The position numbers were made by a program, and so were the translations under genes. A DNA stretch of 64,000 bases, from the NCBI GenBank assembly GCA_900696465.1, contig CAADGE010000046.1, forward strand, positions 141,858 through 205,857. Reading direction: 5' to 3'. The notes under the pieces are model-generated. The model was not told the origin of the DNA. It did no database searches and was given only the letters and a program-made list of their open reading frames with translations. Shown one piece after another: positions 53,414 to 62,979 of this stretch (positions within the stretch are counted from its first letter, which is position 1; each line of letters opens with the position of its first letter). The DNA comes from an uncultured Planctomycetota bacterium. GTDB taxonomy: Bacteria; Planctomycetota; Phycisphaerae; UBA1845; UTPLA1.

Positions 53414-54655
53414 TCATGATCGCAGTCGCTGGCCATCCGAGAGCTTGTCGAGGCCGTCCGCGACGATCGACTGACCCGGCGAGAGTCCACTGAGGACCTC
53501 AATCTGATTGCCCACCTGGCGACCCAGGGTCAACTGCGTCGCACGCAACCGCCCGCCCTCGGCGACGAAGGCCCGGCCGCCATTTCCGGAGCCGTCGCGC
53601 TGGCAGGCGCTGGTGGGAATCCAGATGCCGGTACCTGCTGAGCTTGAATCGCCCTTCGTGTCATCCACCAGGAATGAGACCTGTGCAGACCCCTCGACGC
53701 GGAGGAACTCGTCCGGGTTCTCGATGCGCACTTTGACCTGAACGGTGGCCTTGGAATAATTCGCGCCGGGGTCCAGCCACATAACACGGCCTTGATAGCG
53801 GCGATCCTTGTAGGCATCCGGAATAACCGTGCAGGCAAGACCCTGGCGAATGCGGGCGATGTCCAACTCGCTGATGTCGACTTCAACGCGGAGGCGCGTC
53901 ATGTCGGCAATGGTGCAGAGTTGAGCATTGGCAATCGCGCCACGGCCACCCTCGGCGGCCACAAAGTCACCGACTTCGACGTTGCGTTCGAGGATCACAC
54001 CGGCGATCGGCGCGAGTACCTCGCAATCCGTCAAGGCCTTCTGTGCCCAGCGCAGGGCGGCTTCGGCGGCCGCTACGCGAGCCTGGGCTTCTTCATAGTC
54101 ACGGCGGGCCTCTGCGTACTCAATCTCCGGCGCGGCGTCCGTCTCGTGCAGTTTCTCGATCCGGCGGAAGTTGATCTCCTGATAGCGAAGACTGGCCTGT
54201 GCCTGCTCAAGTTGCGCGGCGGCCTGATCGCGCTGGGCCTCGTAGATGACATCTTCGATTCGTGCCAGGACCTGACCTTCCTTGACCCGGTCGCCCTGTT
54301 CGAAACGAAGTTCAACGATCTGCCCGGAGACTTTTGTATTCACCAGTACCTTGTGGTCGGCGACGATCTTGCCGGTCGCGGTCAGCACCGGCATCGGCTG
54401 CGACACATCGCGCGCCGTGACCGTCACGAGACGGATCTCGGAGGCAGCGGCGGCAGCATCTCCCAGCGGGCCGATCTTCTGCGCGCCGATATAGCCAAGC
54501 CACGCGAGCAAGCCGATGGTCACGACAGCAAGCAGCCAGCGCAGCGGACGGCGGCCGACGGTCGACGTGGAAGGCGCCTGAGCCGCCATAGGGCGCTGCT
54601 CTTTGGGAATGCTCAGACTTCGTAGTTGAGCACGGATGTCAGGTCGTGTTGCCAT
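53414..54655 (-). CDS. Membrane fusion protein of the four-permease ABC exporter
   Basis: ATG at 54655 (MATRPDIRAQLRSLSIPKEQ) gives 413 residues. A cytoplasmic N-terminus of about 35 residues precedes a transmembrane helix (RWLLAVVTIGLLAWLGYIGA). The lipoyl and helical hairpin domains follow (about 80-230), with VLVNTKVSGQIVELRFEQGD and VLAPIAGVILERNVEVGDFV, then a beta-barrel domain. This is the HlyD/MacA fusion-protein design. It would span the periplasm between ABC permeases and an outer-membrane channel. It is the last gene of the cluster, 141 bases after the first A-type permease. No outer-membrane factor gene is nearby. Confidence 0.9.
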   Translation of the reverse strand: MATRPDIRAQLRSLSIPKEQRPMAAQAPSTSTVGRRPLRWLLAVVTIGLLAWLGYIGAQKIGPLGDAAAAASEIRLVTVTARDVSQPMPVLTATGKIVADHKVLVNTKVSGQIVELRFEQGDRVKEGQVLARIEDVIYEAQRDQAAAQLEQAQASLRYQEINFRRIEKLHETDAAPEIEYAEARRDYEEAQARVAAAEAALRWAQKALTDCEVLAPIAGVILERNVEVGDFVAAEGGRGAIANAQLCTIADMTRLRVEVDISELDIARIRQGLACTVIPDAYKDRRYQGRVMWLDPGANYSKATVQVKVRIENPDEFLRVEGSAQVSFLVDDTKGDSSSAGTGIWIPTSACQRDGSGNGGRAFVAEGGRLRATQLTLGRQVGNQIEVLSGLSPGQSIVADGLDKLSDGQRLRS

Positions 54656-54796
54656 GACACTCGATTCTAGCCGGACGGGCTTCTGCATGCAGGGCCGCCG
54701 AGATCATGAACCATTTCCGGCCAACGGCGGACCTCGCCGCAGGTGCCACTCCACGCCGCCGGTGCAGATTCTGCACCGTTGTATCGGTCCTCGGAA

Positions 54797-55969
54797 TCAG
54801 GCCTTCCGCAAGGCCTCGATGATCCGGGTGCGGGAAGCCCGCACGGCCGGGGCCAAGCCACCGAAGAGACCGACGAGGGTGGAAAGCCCCAGCGCCGACA
54901 GGATGATCTCCGGAGTCACGCGAAGTTCATATGCGAGGACCGTCCAAGTCGTGTCGGAGAGAAAGTCCTGGCGGGACCCGTCGACGCTCAGACTGACGGC
55001 GATGCCGACGAGGCAGGCCGTCAGCGTGATAAGCAGGGATTCCACCAGGAAAGAAGTCACGATCGAACGCCGCGAAAAGCCGATGGTGCGCAGCATGGCG
55101 ATCTCGCGGCGCCGACTGTCAACCGAAGCGTACATCGTGTTGGCCACGGCGAAGATGGCGCCGACGCTCATGATTCCGATAAGGATCGATGTGAGCAGGA
55201 CGATCTGGCGGGTCTTCGTCGATAGATCGTCGTAATAATCGACCTCCGTGCGGGCGTTCATTCGCACAGCGGGGCCCTTGATGTAGCGGATGGCTTCCTC
55301 CGCTCGAGCCGGGTCCTCCAACCGGACGGCGATGCTGGAAACAAAGCGGAAATTGTGCGCATCGGCGATCATGGTTCTGCCGGACCAGATTTCGCTCTCC
55401 AGCGCGCCTCCTGCCGCCTCGAAGACGCCGACCACTTTGAACACGCGATTGGTTGAACGGCCGAGCATCACTTCGCCGCCGACGTGCAGGTTCTGATAGC
55501 GGTCGCGCGCCTGTACGCCGACGATCACTTCCTGTGCCCCGTCTTCGAAGAGCCGCCCTTCGATGAGCTTGACCTCGGGATGCACGTCGAAGGCAACACG
55601 ATCAACACCGCGAATCGCGACATTCGCCGGGGTGCCATCCGGCCCGATCCGTGGGACGGAGGTTTGCACGCACAGCTCCGGGCTGAGAAGCAACTGCCCA
55701 CTCGAATCCGTTGCGATGCCGGGCGTCTGGACGATCCGGCCCGCCTCATCGGGGTAGATGATGCTTGTGCTCTCCGCGGTGGCACCGGTCTTGAGGACGA
55801 GGACATTCTGCGGCCATCCGCTGGCACGAAGAGATGCGCGGATGCCCGCAGCGAAGGAGAGCAGCACACACAGCACGGCCACGACCACCGTGACGACGAA
55901 GAACGTCAGCGAGGTGCTCAAGCGTCGCACGAGCAGGTTGCGAAAGTTGTAGGTCAGCGGTAGTGCCAT
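54797..55969 (-). CDS. FtsX/MacB-type ABC permease, type A (copy 2)
   Basis: The 390-residue protein begins MALPLTYNFRNLLVRRLSTS, with a transmembrane helix (about residues 18-40) and a large periplasmic MacB-PCD-like domain (about 45-250). Three C-terminal helices follow, as in FtsX, LolC/E and MacB permeases. It is clearly similar to the permease at 57275-58459: matching stretches include VLKTGATAES/VLKSGATAES and LLLSPELCVQ/VLVSPEMMVQ. The C-terminal RRREIAMLRTIGFSRRSIVT motif is FtsX-like. It should pair with a B-type permease and the shared ATPase. Confidence 0.9.
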   Translation of the reverse strand: MALPLTYNFRNLLVRRLSTSLTFFVVTVVVAVLCVLLSFAAGIRASLRASGWPQNVLVLKTGATAESTSIIYPDEAGRIVQTPGIATDSSGQLLLSPELCVQTSVPRIGPDGTPANVAIRGVDRVAFDVHPEVKLIEGRLFEDGAQEVIVGVQARDRYQNLHVGGEVMLGRSTNRVFKVVGVFEAAGGALESEIWSGRTMIADAHNFRFVSSIAVRLEDPARAEEAIRYIKGPAVRMNARTEVDYYDDLSTKTRQIVLLTSILIGIMSVGAIFAVANTMYASVDSRRREIAMLRTIGFSRRSIVTSFLVESLLITLTACLVGIAVSLSVDGSRQDFLSDTTWTVLAYELRVTPEIILSALGLSTLVGLFGGLAPAVRASRTRIIEALRKA

Positions 55970-56053
55970 TTTCGCTCACGCACACAGTCAGCGTACAGGT
56001 CGCATTCAATACACATCCGATGTTGGCCGCGCAGGCGCACGGTGTGACCGCGC

Positions 56054-57238
56054 TCACTCGAGACTTCGCAGGGCAGACACCACCTTCATCCTCACGGCCA
56101 GCCAGGCAGGCCACAAGGCGGCAACAATCCCGATGAGCAGTGCCATACCGACGGCCTTGATGCACGTGGACGGCGCGATTTCAAGCGTCTGAATCAGCGG
56201 AATCGTGATGTTGCGTATCGGCGTATAGGTAAAAAGCACAAAAGGCACACTCGCCCCTACCAGCCCCCCGACGGCACAAAGAAGGAGACTCTCCGTTTGT
56301 ATCAGTGAGAAGGCGAACGCAGAACCGAAACCGAGCGACTTGAGCGTCGCTACCTCGTTCGTCCGATCGCGGAAATTCATGCTCATCGTGTTGGTCGCGG
56401 CCATCACGGCAACAAAGACGGTCAGGGCAGCGAGGATCGTCAGATTTCGCGGCAGGTTGAACTGCTGGGTGACGAATTCGTTCATGAAAGTTTTTTCGTC
56501 GAGCGTGCGCGTCTCATCAAGCGAGCCGGCGAACTGGGCGTCGATGGCTCCGCGAAAATGATCCAGGTCTTCGCGAGAGGCGCACTTCACGAAGAAGAAA
56601 GTGACATTGCCCGACGGGGCGCCGTACTTCTTCAGCTCCTCCTCCAGGTAGTCCCGCCGGCACCAGTTGGTCACGAAGTCCTGCGCATTTTCCAGGGTAG
56701 AGACGATTTGAAACTCGATCAGCTTGTACGGCGGCACCGACGGGAAGATCGTGATCCGATCGCCCACCTTCCATCCCATCTCCCGCGCCGTACCGCGGCC
56801 GACCATGATCGCCTGCTTGTTCCGGAGCCAGGCATCCACCTCCTCGTCGGTCAGTTGATGCTCGGGAAAACTGGCGATGAACGTGTCGTGATCGACGGCC
56901 AGCGTCGAGAGCGGCATGGGGTCGTTCTCGCGCTGTCCACCGATGTACCGCAGACCACAGACGGAGATAAGACGGGTCTTCTCCGGGTCCAGGGCCTCGA
57001 TCTTGCGGCGATGGCCTTCTGGCAATGGATTGATGATCGACGTGCGCTGCGTGACGGCGAGCCGAAGCTGCCGGGCCGAGTTGTCGAGAAAGTTCTCAAA
57101 GCCGTCCACGACGGCCATCGACAGCACGTAGATCATGATCGGCAGCGCCACGGCCGCCGACGTCAGGCCGGACCGCAGCGGATTGCGCGTCAGGTTGCGA
57201 TAGAGATAAATGAGTCGAAGCGGCAAAGCGAGTTTCAT
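56054..57238 (-). CDS. FtsX/MacB-type ABC permease, type B (copy 2)
   Basis: The 394-residue permease begins MKLALPLRLIYLYRNLTRNP, with one N-terminal helix, a periplasmic domain and three C-terminal helices. FRDRTNEVATLKSLGFGSAF is the FtsX-core motif before the C-terminal helices. It is related to the permease at 58529-59698: IINPLPEGHRRKIEALDPEK matches [20 protein letters not shown] in it. It therefore represents the second kind of subunit of a presumably heterodimeric ABC exporter. The gap to its neighbours is 84 and 36 bases. Confidence 0.9.
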   Translation of the reverse strand: MKLALPLRLIYLYRNLTRNPLRSGLTSAAVALPIMIYVLSMAVVDGFENFLDNSARQLRLAVTQRTSIINPLPEGHRRKIEALDPEKTRLISVCGLRYIGGQRENDPMPLSTLAVDHDTFIASFPEHQLTDEEVDAWLRNKQAIMVGRGTAREMGWKVGDRITIFPSVPPYKLIEFQIVSTLENAQDFVTNWCRRDYLEEELKKYGAPSGNVTFFFVKCASREDLDHFRGAIDAQFAGSLDETRTLDEKTFMNEFVTQQFNLPRNLTILAALTVFVAVMAATNTMSMNFRDRTNEVATLKSLGFGSAFAFSLIQTESLLLCAVGGLVGASVPFVLFTYTPIRNITIPLIQTLEIAPSTCIKAVGMALLIGIVAALWPAWLAVRMKVVSALRSLE

Positions 57239-57274
57239 CCGTTACACAATCGGTATGTATTTATGTCGTGGCGT

Positions 57275-58459
57275 TCAGGGTTCGCGTAGCGCTGTGACCA
57301 CCTGCATCCGCGCGGCGCGAAGCGCCGGTACGAGGGCGCCGATCACCCCGACCACAACCACGAGACCCAGGGCTTTGGCAATCAGCAGCGGCGTCATCTG
57401 TATCTTGAATGCCATCGTTGTAAATGTCGTTGCCCCGAACATGTCCTTCGTGTTTCCGACGGCCTGCAGCCAGGCCCAGCAGGCCACGCACCCGAGCATA
57501 CCTCCCACCAGGGCGAGCATGACCGCCTCGATGACCAGACCGAGCAGAATCTGAGCACTGGAGAATCCGATCGTACGCAGCATGGCCAGCTCGCGCGATC
57601 GACCAGCGACAACGGAGAACATCGTATTGGCGATGGCGAACACTGCCGCCAGGGACATGATCGCGACGAGCAGGTAGGCCACAAATAAATAGACCTTCAT
57701 CAACCGCGATTGGGATTCCCAGTATTCTTCTTCGGTCTGCGCGGCAAGCTGGATCGCCGGGCCCTCGATCTGCCCAATGATCTGCCGGGCATCGGAGCCG
57801 TCGGCGAGCCGGAGATTGGCCGAGGAATACATCGTGCGGTTGTAGGAATTCATCAGCGAGGGCAGATAGCCCCAGATCTCACTCTCCATCGGACCGCCGT
57901 CGGCCGAAAAGTGACCCACGACCTTGTAAGCACGATCCGCGCCATAACCCAGATTGATCGTGTCGCCGATCTGAAGACCGGCGAACTGCTGTGCTGCGGC
58001 CAGCCCGACGATGACCTCCCGTTCGGCCGTGGAAAAGATCCGCCCCAGCGGGCGGATATTCGGATGAATCCGGAAGGCGTCCAGCGTGACGCCGCGGACG
58101 GCCACGTTGGCATTGGTGCGACCGCCGTCCCGCAGGCGCGGCAGCGATACCTGCACCATCATCTCGGGGCTCACGAGCACCTGGCCGGTCGCTTCGTCGC
58201 GGGCGACGTTCGTCACCTGACTGAGTTTGTTGTATTCGTCGACCGGGATGGCGCTGTTGCTCTCGGCGGTCGCACCGCTCTTGAGGACGATCAGCTTGTG
58301 CGGATCTCGTGCGACGGACAGGGAGTGCTGAAGTGACTCGGAAAAGCCGAGCATGTACGCGAACACGGAGACGACCGACGTGATGACCAGGACGGTCAGC
58401 ACGGTTGTGGTCTTCCGCACGAAGAGATTCCGCCAGTGATAGGTCAGGGGCAGGGCCAT
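57275..58459 (-). CDS. FtsX/MacB-type ABC permease, type A (copy 1)
   Basis: The 394-residue permease starts MALPLTYHWRNLFVRKTTTV, nearly identical in layout to the copy at 54797-55969 (shared MALPLTY start, VLKSGATAES, VAVRGV). Its C-terminal region has RSRELAMLRTIGFSSAQILL, the conserved cytoplasmic-edge motif, and three hydrophobic helices. The gene is 36 bases from the B-type copy downstream and 69 bases from the B-type copy upstream, consistent with a duplicated A-B gene pair. Confidence 0.9.
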   Translation of the reverse strand: MALPLTYHWRNLFVRKTTTVLTVLVITSVVSVFAYMLGFSESLQHSLSVARDPHKLIVLKSGATAESNSAIPVDEYNKLSQVTNVARDEATGQVLVSPEMMVQVSLPRLRDGGRTNANVAVRGVTLDAFRIHPNIRPLGRIFSTAEREVIVGLAAAQQFAGLQIGDTINLGYGADRAYKVVGHFSADGGPMESEIWGYLPSLMNSYNRTMYSSANLRLADGSDARQIIGQIEGPAIQLAAQTEEEYWESQSRLMKVYLFVAYLLVAIMSLAAVFAIANTMFSVVAGRSRELAMLRTIGFSSAQILLGLVIEAVMLALVGGMLGCVACWAWLQAVGNTKDMFGATTFTTMAFKIQMTPLLIAKALGLVVVVGVIGALVPALRAARMQVVTALREP

Positions 58460-58528
58460 TCGTTAATCGTCACCGTCGTTCATCTCTGCGAAAGCAGGAC
58501 TGATGTTGCTGGTTAGGCCCCGACATAA

Positions 58529-59698
58529 TCATGCCACCTTTCGCAAGGCGTCGGTCGTCTGGAGTCGCATCGCCTGAAATGCGGGCCACAGGCCGGCGAC
58601 CACGCCCACGCAAAGGGCGATCGCCATCGAACCAATGACACCGAGTCGGGTCACCTCCAGCGCAATCATCGGGCCGATGCCGGTCAGCCGGATCGGCAAC
58701 AGCCAGAGCAGCACTGCGGCAGGTACGACCCCCAGCAGGGCACCGCCCATGGCCAGCATGATGCTCTCGGACAGCACGATCAGGAACACCCGGCCGGACT
58801 GAAACCCGATCGCCTTGAAGACCGCCAGCTCCCGGGTGCGTTCGCGAAAGCTCATCATCATCGCGTTTCCGGCGACCAGGGCGACGATGACCACGACGAC
58901 CATGGCCATCGTCTGCATGAGTCCCGGGATGTTTCCCATCGCCTGCGTGAAGTTCGCCACGAAGGCGTTTTCATCCTCGGACTTGGTCTCGTCAGGACTG
59001 TTGGCAAACAGTGCGTCGATATCCTGCTGAAGTGTGCGCAGACCTTCGGCACTCTTGCACTTGATCCAGAAGATGTTGCAGCGCGCGTCGTCCACGCCCG
59101 CGTCCTTCATGGATTCGACGAGATAATCACGCCGGAACCAGAAGAAGTTTGCCCGCTCGCGGTTCTCGACGATCTTGACGATGTTGAACTCGAGCTGCAG
59201 ATACGGCGGCACGGTGCTGACCAGTGTGACGCGATCGCCCTGCTTCCATCCGTAGGTATCCACCGGGTTTCGACCGACGACGCATGCGCGACGATCGCGC
59301 TGCCATGCCTCGATGTCCTGCGCGGTCATGCCGACGTCGCTGTAGACCAGCGGAAACGTGTCGGGGTCCCCCGCGATGCTGGTCAGCGTGTTCTGCGTAT
59401 CGGGTACGCGCCCGCCGAACCAGCGCATGCCGCAAACGGCTGCGATTCGGCGGCGATCCGGATCGAGGGCTTCGATTTTGGAACGCATGCCCGCGGGAAG
59501 CGGATTGGTCAGCGTGGTCTTGTGATGGACGCCGAGGCGCAGCTCCTTCTCCATATCCGCTGAGATCTGTGCCAGGGCCACGACAAAAGAAATGGCCGCG
59601 ACAAAGACCGCCATCGGCAGCGCGAAGGCAACCGCCGTCAGCACTACCCGCAGCGTGTTCCGCCGCAGGTTCTGCATCAGCACATAAGTCAGCGTCAC
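58529..59698 (-). CDS. FtsX/MacB-type ABC permease, type B (copy 1)
   Basis: The 389-residue permease starts [20 protein letters not shown] and has the MacB-like periplasmic domain and C-terminal three-helix block preceded by [20 protein letters not shown]. It resembles the copy at 56054-57238 throughout (for example ISVCGLRYIGG vs [11 protein letters not shown]). It begins 16 bases after the ATPase stop, so it is the first permease translated after the ATPase. Confidence 0.9.
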   Translation of the reverse strand: MTLTYVLMQNLRRNTLRVVLTAVAFALPMAVFVAAISFVVALAQISADMEKELRLGVHHKTTLTNPLPAGMRSKIEALDPDRRRIAAVCGMRWFGGRVPDTQNTLTSIAGDPDTFPLVYSDVGMTAQDIEAWQRDRRACVVGRNPVDTYGWKQGDRVTLVSTVPPYLQLEFNIVKIVENRERANFFWFRRDYLVESMKDAGVDDARCNIFWIKCKSAEGLRTLQQDIDALFANSPDETKSEDENAFVANFTQAMGNIPGLMQTMAMVVVVIVALVAGNAMMMSFRERTRELAVFKAIGFQSGRVFLIVLSESIMLAMGGALLGVVPAAVLLWLLPIRLTGIGPMIALEVTRLGVIGSMAIALCVGVVAGLWPAFQAMRLQTTDALRKVA

Positions 59699-59714
59699 CG
59701 GCCGCCCCCCGCTC

Positions 59715-60440
59715 TCAGGAAACCATGGCCGCGGCGCCGCGCGGTCTTGCCGGATTGAGTTCTTCTCGATCGAGCACGCCTTTGTCGAGGTGGACGGTCC
59801 GCTGCCCGTGCGAAGCTGCCCGCGGATCGTGCGTCACCATGAGGATGGTCTTACCAAACTCACTGTTGAGCAGATTCAGAAGCTCCAGAATCTCCTCGGA
59901 AGTCTTGGCATCCAGATCGCCCGTCGGTTCGTCGGCCAGGATCACGTCCGGATCGGTAACGATGGCTCTTGCGATGGCAACGCGCTGCTCCTGGCCACCG
60001 GAGAGCTGGTTGGGCCGGTGATCGGCCCGGTCGGAGAGGCCGACGACCTCCAGCGCCGTCCTGACGCGTTCCTTCCGTTGTGACGAAGACATGCTGAACA
60101 AAAGAAGCGGCAACTCGACGTTCTGCGCCGCTGTCAGCACGGGCACAAGGTGGTACATCTGGAAGATGAAGCCGACGTGCCGGCTGCGCCACGCCGTCCG
60201 TTCGCGCTCGCTCATTTTTTCTAGATGAGCGTCGCCGACGCGCACGCTGCCGCCGGTGGCAGAATCGAGACCGCCGATCAGGTGCAGCAGGGTTGACTTG
60301 CCCGAGCCGCTGGGCCCCATCAGCACGACGAACTCGCCGGCGGCGATGGTGAGATCCAACCCTTCGAGGACAGGAATCTCAAGGCGATCCTTAAAGTAAA
60401 CCTTGCGAACTTTGCGCAACTCAATGTCAACGGTGCTCAT
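59715..60440 (-). CDS. ABC transporter ATP-binding protein (LolD/MacB/FtsE type)
   Basis: ATG at 60440 has GGGGAG five bases upstream and gives 241 residues. It contains Walker [10 protein letters not shown] (about 42-50), Q-loop Gln (about 94), signature [14 protein letters not shown] (146-159), Walker [11 protein letters not shown] and the switch His in MVTHD (about 204). The MxHL-like hydrophobic and Ser-rich layout ([11 protein letters not shown]) is that of LolD/MacB ATPases acting with FtsX-type permeases. It is the only ATPase visible for the four permeases that follow it on the same strand. Confidence 0.96.
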   Translation of the reverse strand: MSTVDIELRKVRKVYFKDRLEIPVLEGLDLTIAAGEFVVLMGPSGSGKSTLLHLIGGLDSATGGSVRVGDAHLEKMSERERTAWRSRHVGFIFQMYHLVPVLTAAQNVELPLLLFSMSSSQRKERVRTALEVVGLSDRADHRPNQLSGGQEQRVAIARAIVTDPDVILADEPTGDLDAKTSEEILELLNLLNSEFGKTILMVTHDPRAASHGQRTVHLDKGVLDREELNPARPRGAAAMVS

Positions 60441-60630
60441 GGCTGCTCCCCGGGTGCCGCCCGGGGATGGGAGGCAAACCGTCGGCGGGATTGTATCGTC
60501 GTCGCCGGGAAACTTCACCGGGGGCGGCGCGTCATGGCCCTGAGTCGGTCATGACCCCAGCGGCAAATCGTGCAGCCGGCTGGACGAAGACGCCACTCCT
60601 GGAGTGGCCGGAGGCGCGTCATCATCGATG

Positions 60631-61929
60631 TCAATCATCATCTTCGTCCTCATCGTCATCGCTGCGTGGAGGGCGGCGCGAATCCGCGTCGGCAGGTCGC
60701 TCGGCACGGGTCGGTCGCTCGCCATCCGGCGGCTGAACGATGCGGTCGATGTGAGCGGTCAATCGATCCTTCGCAGACATGTAAACCGCCAGCTCCTCGT
60801 CGTCCACCTTCATCGAGCAGGCCTGACGGTAATAGAGCAACGCCTGGCGATAGTCCCCCATCAACTCGCTGACGATACCGAGGGCAAAGACGTTTTCCTG
60901 CCGCTTGGGCTTGCGAGCGTGGGCGGCGCGAAAGATTTCGAAAGCAGTCGCGTAGTCATCGGCGCGCAGGGCACGAATGCCGTCTTCGCCTTCGCTCTTG
61001 CCGATGACTTCGTAGGTATAAGCCACTCGCACCGGCGCGATACGGGAAACGAATTCCTGCGCTGCACGCTCAACCAGCTCACCGATGAAATAGTCCACCG
61101 GGTCGAGGTCCGCTTCGTCGATGCAGGTCCCGAAGAAGAAGTCCGGCCGCTTGCGGTCGCTCTTCTGGACAACCGGCGAGGCATGCTGAACGATGGCCCG
61201 CCCGGTCACCGCATCCACCAGACTGAAGGTGCATTGCACGGTCAGATGACGGCTGATCTCCTCGATGTCTCGCTGTGGCAGGTTGAAGGGCAGCGCGGGG
61301 CCGGCCGGCCGGCCTTGGGCACGGTAAGGATTCGGCGGTGCGCCGCCCGGACCTCGACGGAAACGCGGGTCACCGGATGGCGGTGGGGCGCCCGGCCCTC
61401 CGCCGAGCAGACCAACCCAGTCGATCTGCGAACGCCGGCTCCGCTGGTAGTCGATGCTCAGGTTGATCCGGCTCATGATGAGCCCGTCAACCGCGAGGAT
61501 GCGGCCGGCGCGCTCCAGTGCATCTCCCTCGACGATTCCGACGAGCTGAAGGTCCTGCTCAGCGAGAATCTGCTTCGTCGCGCGGCGCTGCACGATCTTC
61601 AGGGCATCGGGCCGGTCATTCGCTGCGCTCTGTAGCATCGCTTCGATCAGATCCGCGGCGATGTTCGACCATTTCTTCTTGCGAATGTCTTTGCGCTCTT
61701 CGTCGCTGTCGACGCCGGAATCGATGACTGCAACCGCGCGAATGTTCTCGGGGAGCTTCTGCGTCGGCGCCAGAACGTAACTGACTGTCACGTCCAACCG
61801 TTCCTTTGCAGTGGCGGTCGCAGACGGAATGACAGAAACCAGCGTGAACAGCATCACGGCGATGCCTGCGGGAATCGCGAATGGAAAACGTCTCGCCAAA
61901 ATCCTGCGGAATTGAGTCGAAGCGTGCAT
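60631..61929 (-). CDS. CsgG-like exported protein
   Basis: ATG at 61929 with GAGG eight bases upstream gives 432 residues; the longer reading has no support. An N-terminal signal helix (about residues 15-40) precedes a CsgG/LpoB-type domain: KIVQRRATKQILAEQDLQLV, GIVEGDALERAGRILAVDGL and GRAIVQHASPV. The middle has a Pro/Gly-rich insertion. The C-terminal part (about 330-420) is helical and TPR-like, ending in a run of Asp/Glu. CsgG relatives form or help outer-membrane secretion pores or activate cell-wall enzymes. It lies 190 bases ahead of the exporter ATPase on the same strand, which suggests a partner, but this is inference. Confidence 0.72.
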   Translation of the reverse strand: MHASTQFRRILARRFPFAIPAGIAVMLFTLVSVIPSATATAKERLDVTVSYVLAPTQKLPENIRAVAVIDSGVDSDEERKDIRKKKWSNIAADLIEAMLQSAANDRPDALKIVQRRATKQILAEQDLQLVGIVEGDALERAGRILAVDGLIMSRINLSIDYQRSRRSQIDWVGLLGGGPGAPPPSGDPRFRRGPGGAPPNPYRAQGRPAGPALPFNLPQRDIEEISRHLTVQCTFSLVDAVTGRAIVQHASPVVQKSDRKRPDFFFGTCIDEADLDPVDYFIGELVERAAQEFVSRIAPVRVAYTYEVIGKSEGEDGIRALRADDYATAFEIFRAAHARKPKRQENVFALGIVSELMGDYRQALLYYRQACSMKVDDEELAVYMSAKDRLTAHIDRIVQPPDGERPTRAERPADADSRRPPRSDDDEDEDDD

Positions 61930-62080
61930 GTCTGTTGCCTCTGTCCGGGTGTCGTCGGGCTCCGCGCGGAGCCCTGATGAGGGAGGACACCCATAGGATA
62001 GCAGACAGACACACGGCACGGCAGACAGGTTAGTGCAGATTCTCACTGGCCCGCAGCCGCCGATGGATCCCCACATCTAT

Positions 62081-62791
62081 CTACTTATGGCAACTGTCCA
62101 TGCCGCGCTTTTCGAGATATTGCTGGTGATACTCCTCGGCCCGCCAGAACTCTCCGGCCTGCACGATCTGCGTGGCAATGGGTCGTCGAAATCGACCGGA
62201 GGCATCCAGCTTCTCCTTCGAGGACTTCGCCGCAGCTTCCTGCTCCGGCGTGCTGAAAAAGATCACCGAGCGATACTGCGTTCCTACGTCCGGTCCCTGC
62301 CGGTTGACCTGCGTGGGGTCGTGGGACGACCAGAACAGATCGAGCAGCTTGTCGTACGACACGCGCGAAGGATCGTACTCCACGCGAACGACCTCGGCGT
62401 GACCGGTACGTCCGCTGCACACGTCCTTGTAGGTCGGCCGGGACATGTCCCCGCCGGAATAGCCCACGGCCGTATCGACGACGCCGTCGATCTTGCGAAA
62501 CGCGGCTTCCACTCCCCAGAAACAACCGGCGCCGAACATGGCCACTTCCGTCTTCATTTTCGCATCCTTCCTCATGGTAGGTCGATCGCTGGCCAGCCGG
62601 GCTTCCGACGTGCCGACGGGCTGAACATTCATATCATGTGGTGCAGCAGGAGAAGCAATCGAGACCGGCGTGCGCGGCGTCTGACCTGTCGATTGATCAC
62701 CGCAGCCGGCGAGCAGGGCGATGAAGGCCAGCACGACCAGCAGCGCCAGCAGTTGGATCTCATTCGATCGGGCCTGATTACGCGAGTACAT
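62081..62791 (-). CDS. msrA: Peptide methionine sulfoxide reductase MsrA, lipoprotein form
   Basis: ATG at 62791 ([20 protein letters not shown]) leads to [10 protein letters not shown], a lipobox with Cys at about residue 30, so the enzyme is likely exported and lipid-anchored. The 236-residue product has catalytic [16 protein letters not shown], the [20 protein letters not shown] and [20 protein letters not shown] motifs. [19 protein letters not shown] completes the MsrA family match. It repairs S-methionine sulfoxide in proteins, here presumably in the periplasm. It ends 151 bases before the CsgG-like gene. Confidence 0.94.
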   Translation of the reverse strand: MYSRNQARSNEIQLLALLVVLAFIALLAGCGDQSTGQTPRTPVSIASPAAPHDMNVQPVGTSEARLASDRPTMRKDAKMKTEVAMFGAGCFWGVEAAFRKIDGVVDTAVGYSGGDMSRPTYKDVCSGRTGHAEVVRVEYDPSRVSYDKLLDLFWSSHDPTQVNRQGPDVGTQYRSVIFFSTPEQEAAAKSSKEKLDASGRFRRPIATQIVQAGEFWRAEEYHQQYLEKRGMDSCHK

Positions 62792-62979
62792 GCGATCTCC
62801 CTTGTGCGGATCAACCCGTTCAGGTTCCCGCAAATGGTTGCCATGAGTCTAGTTCGTGACACCCGGCCCGACCAGCGGACCTGGTATTTGGATGTCATCC
62901 CGGCTGGAAAGGTTACGAAAGCGAATGAACGAATGGTCCGCCGCCTGCTCGAGTAGCTGCGATTGCACCCAGCGGCGGA

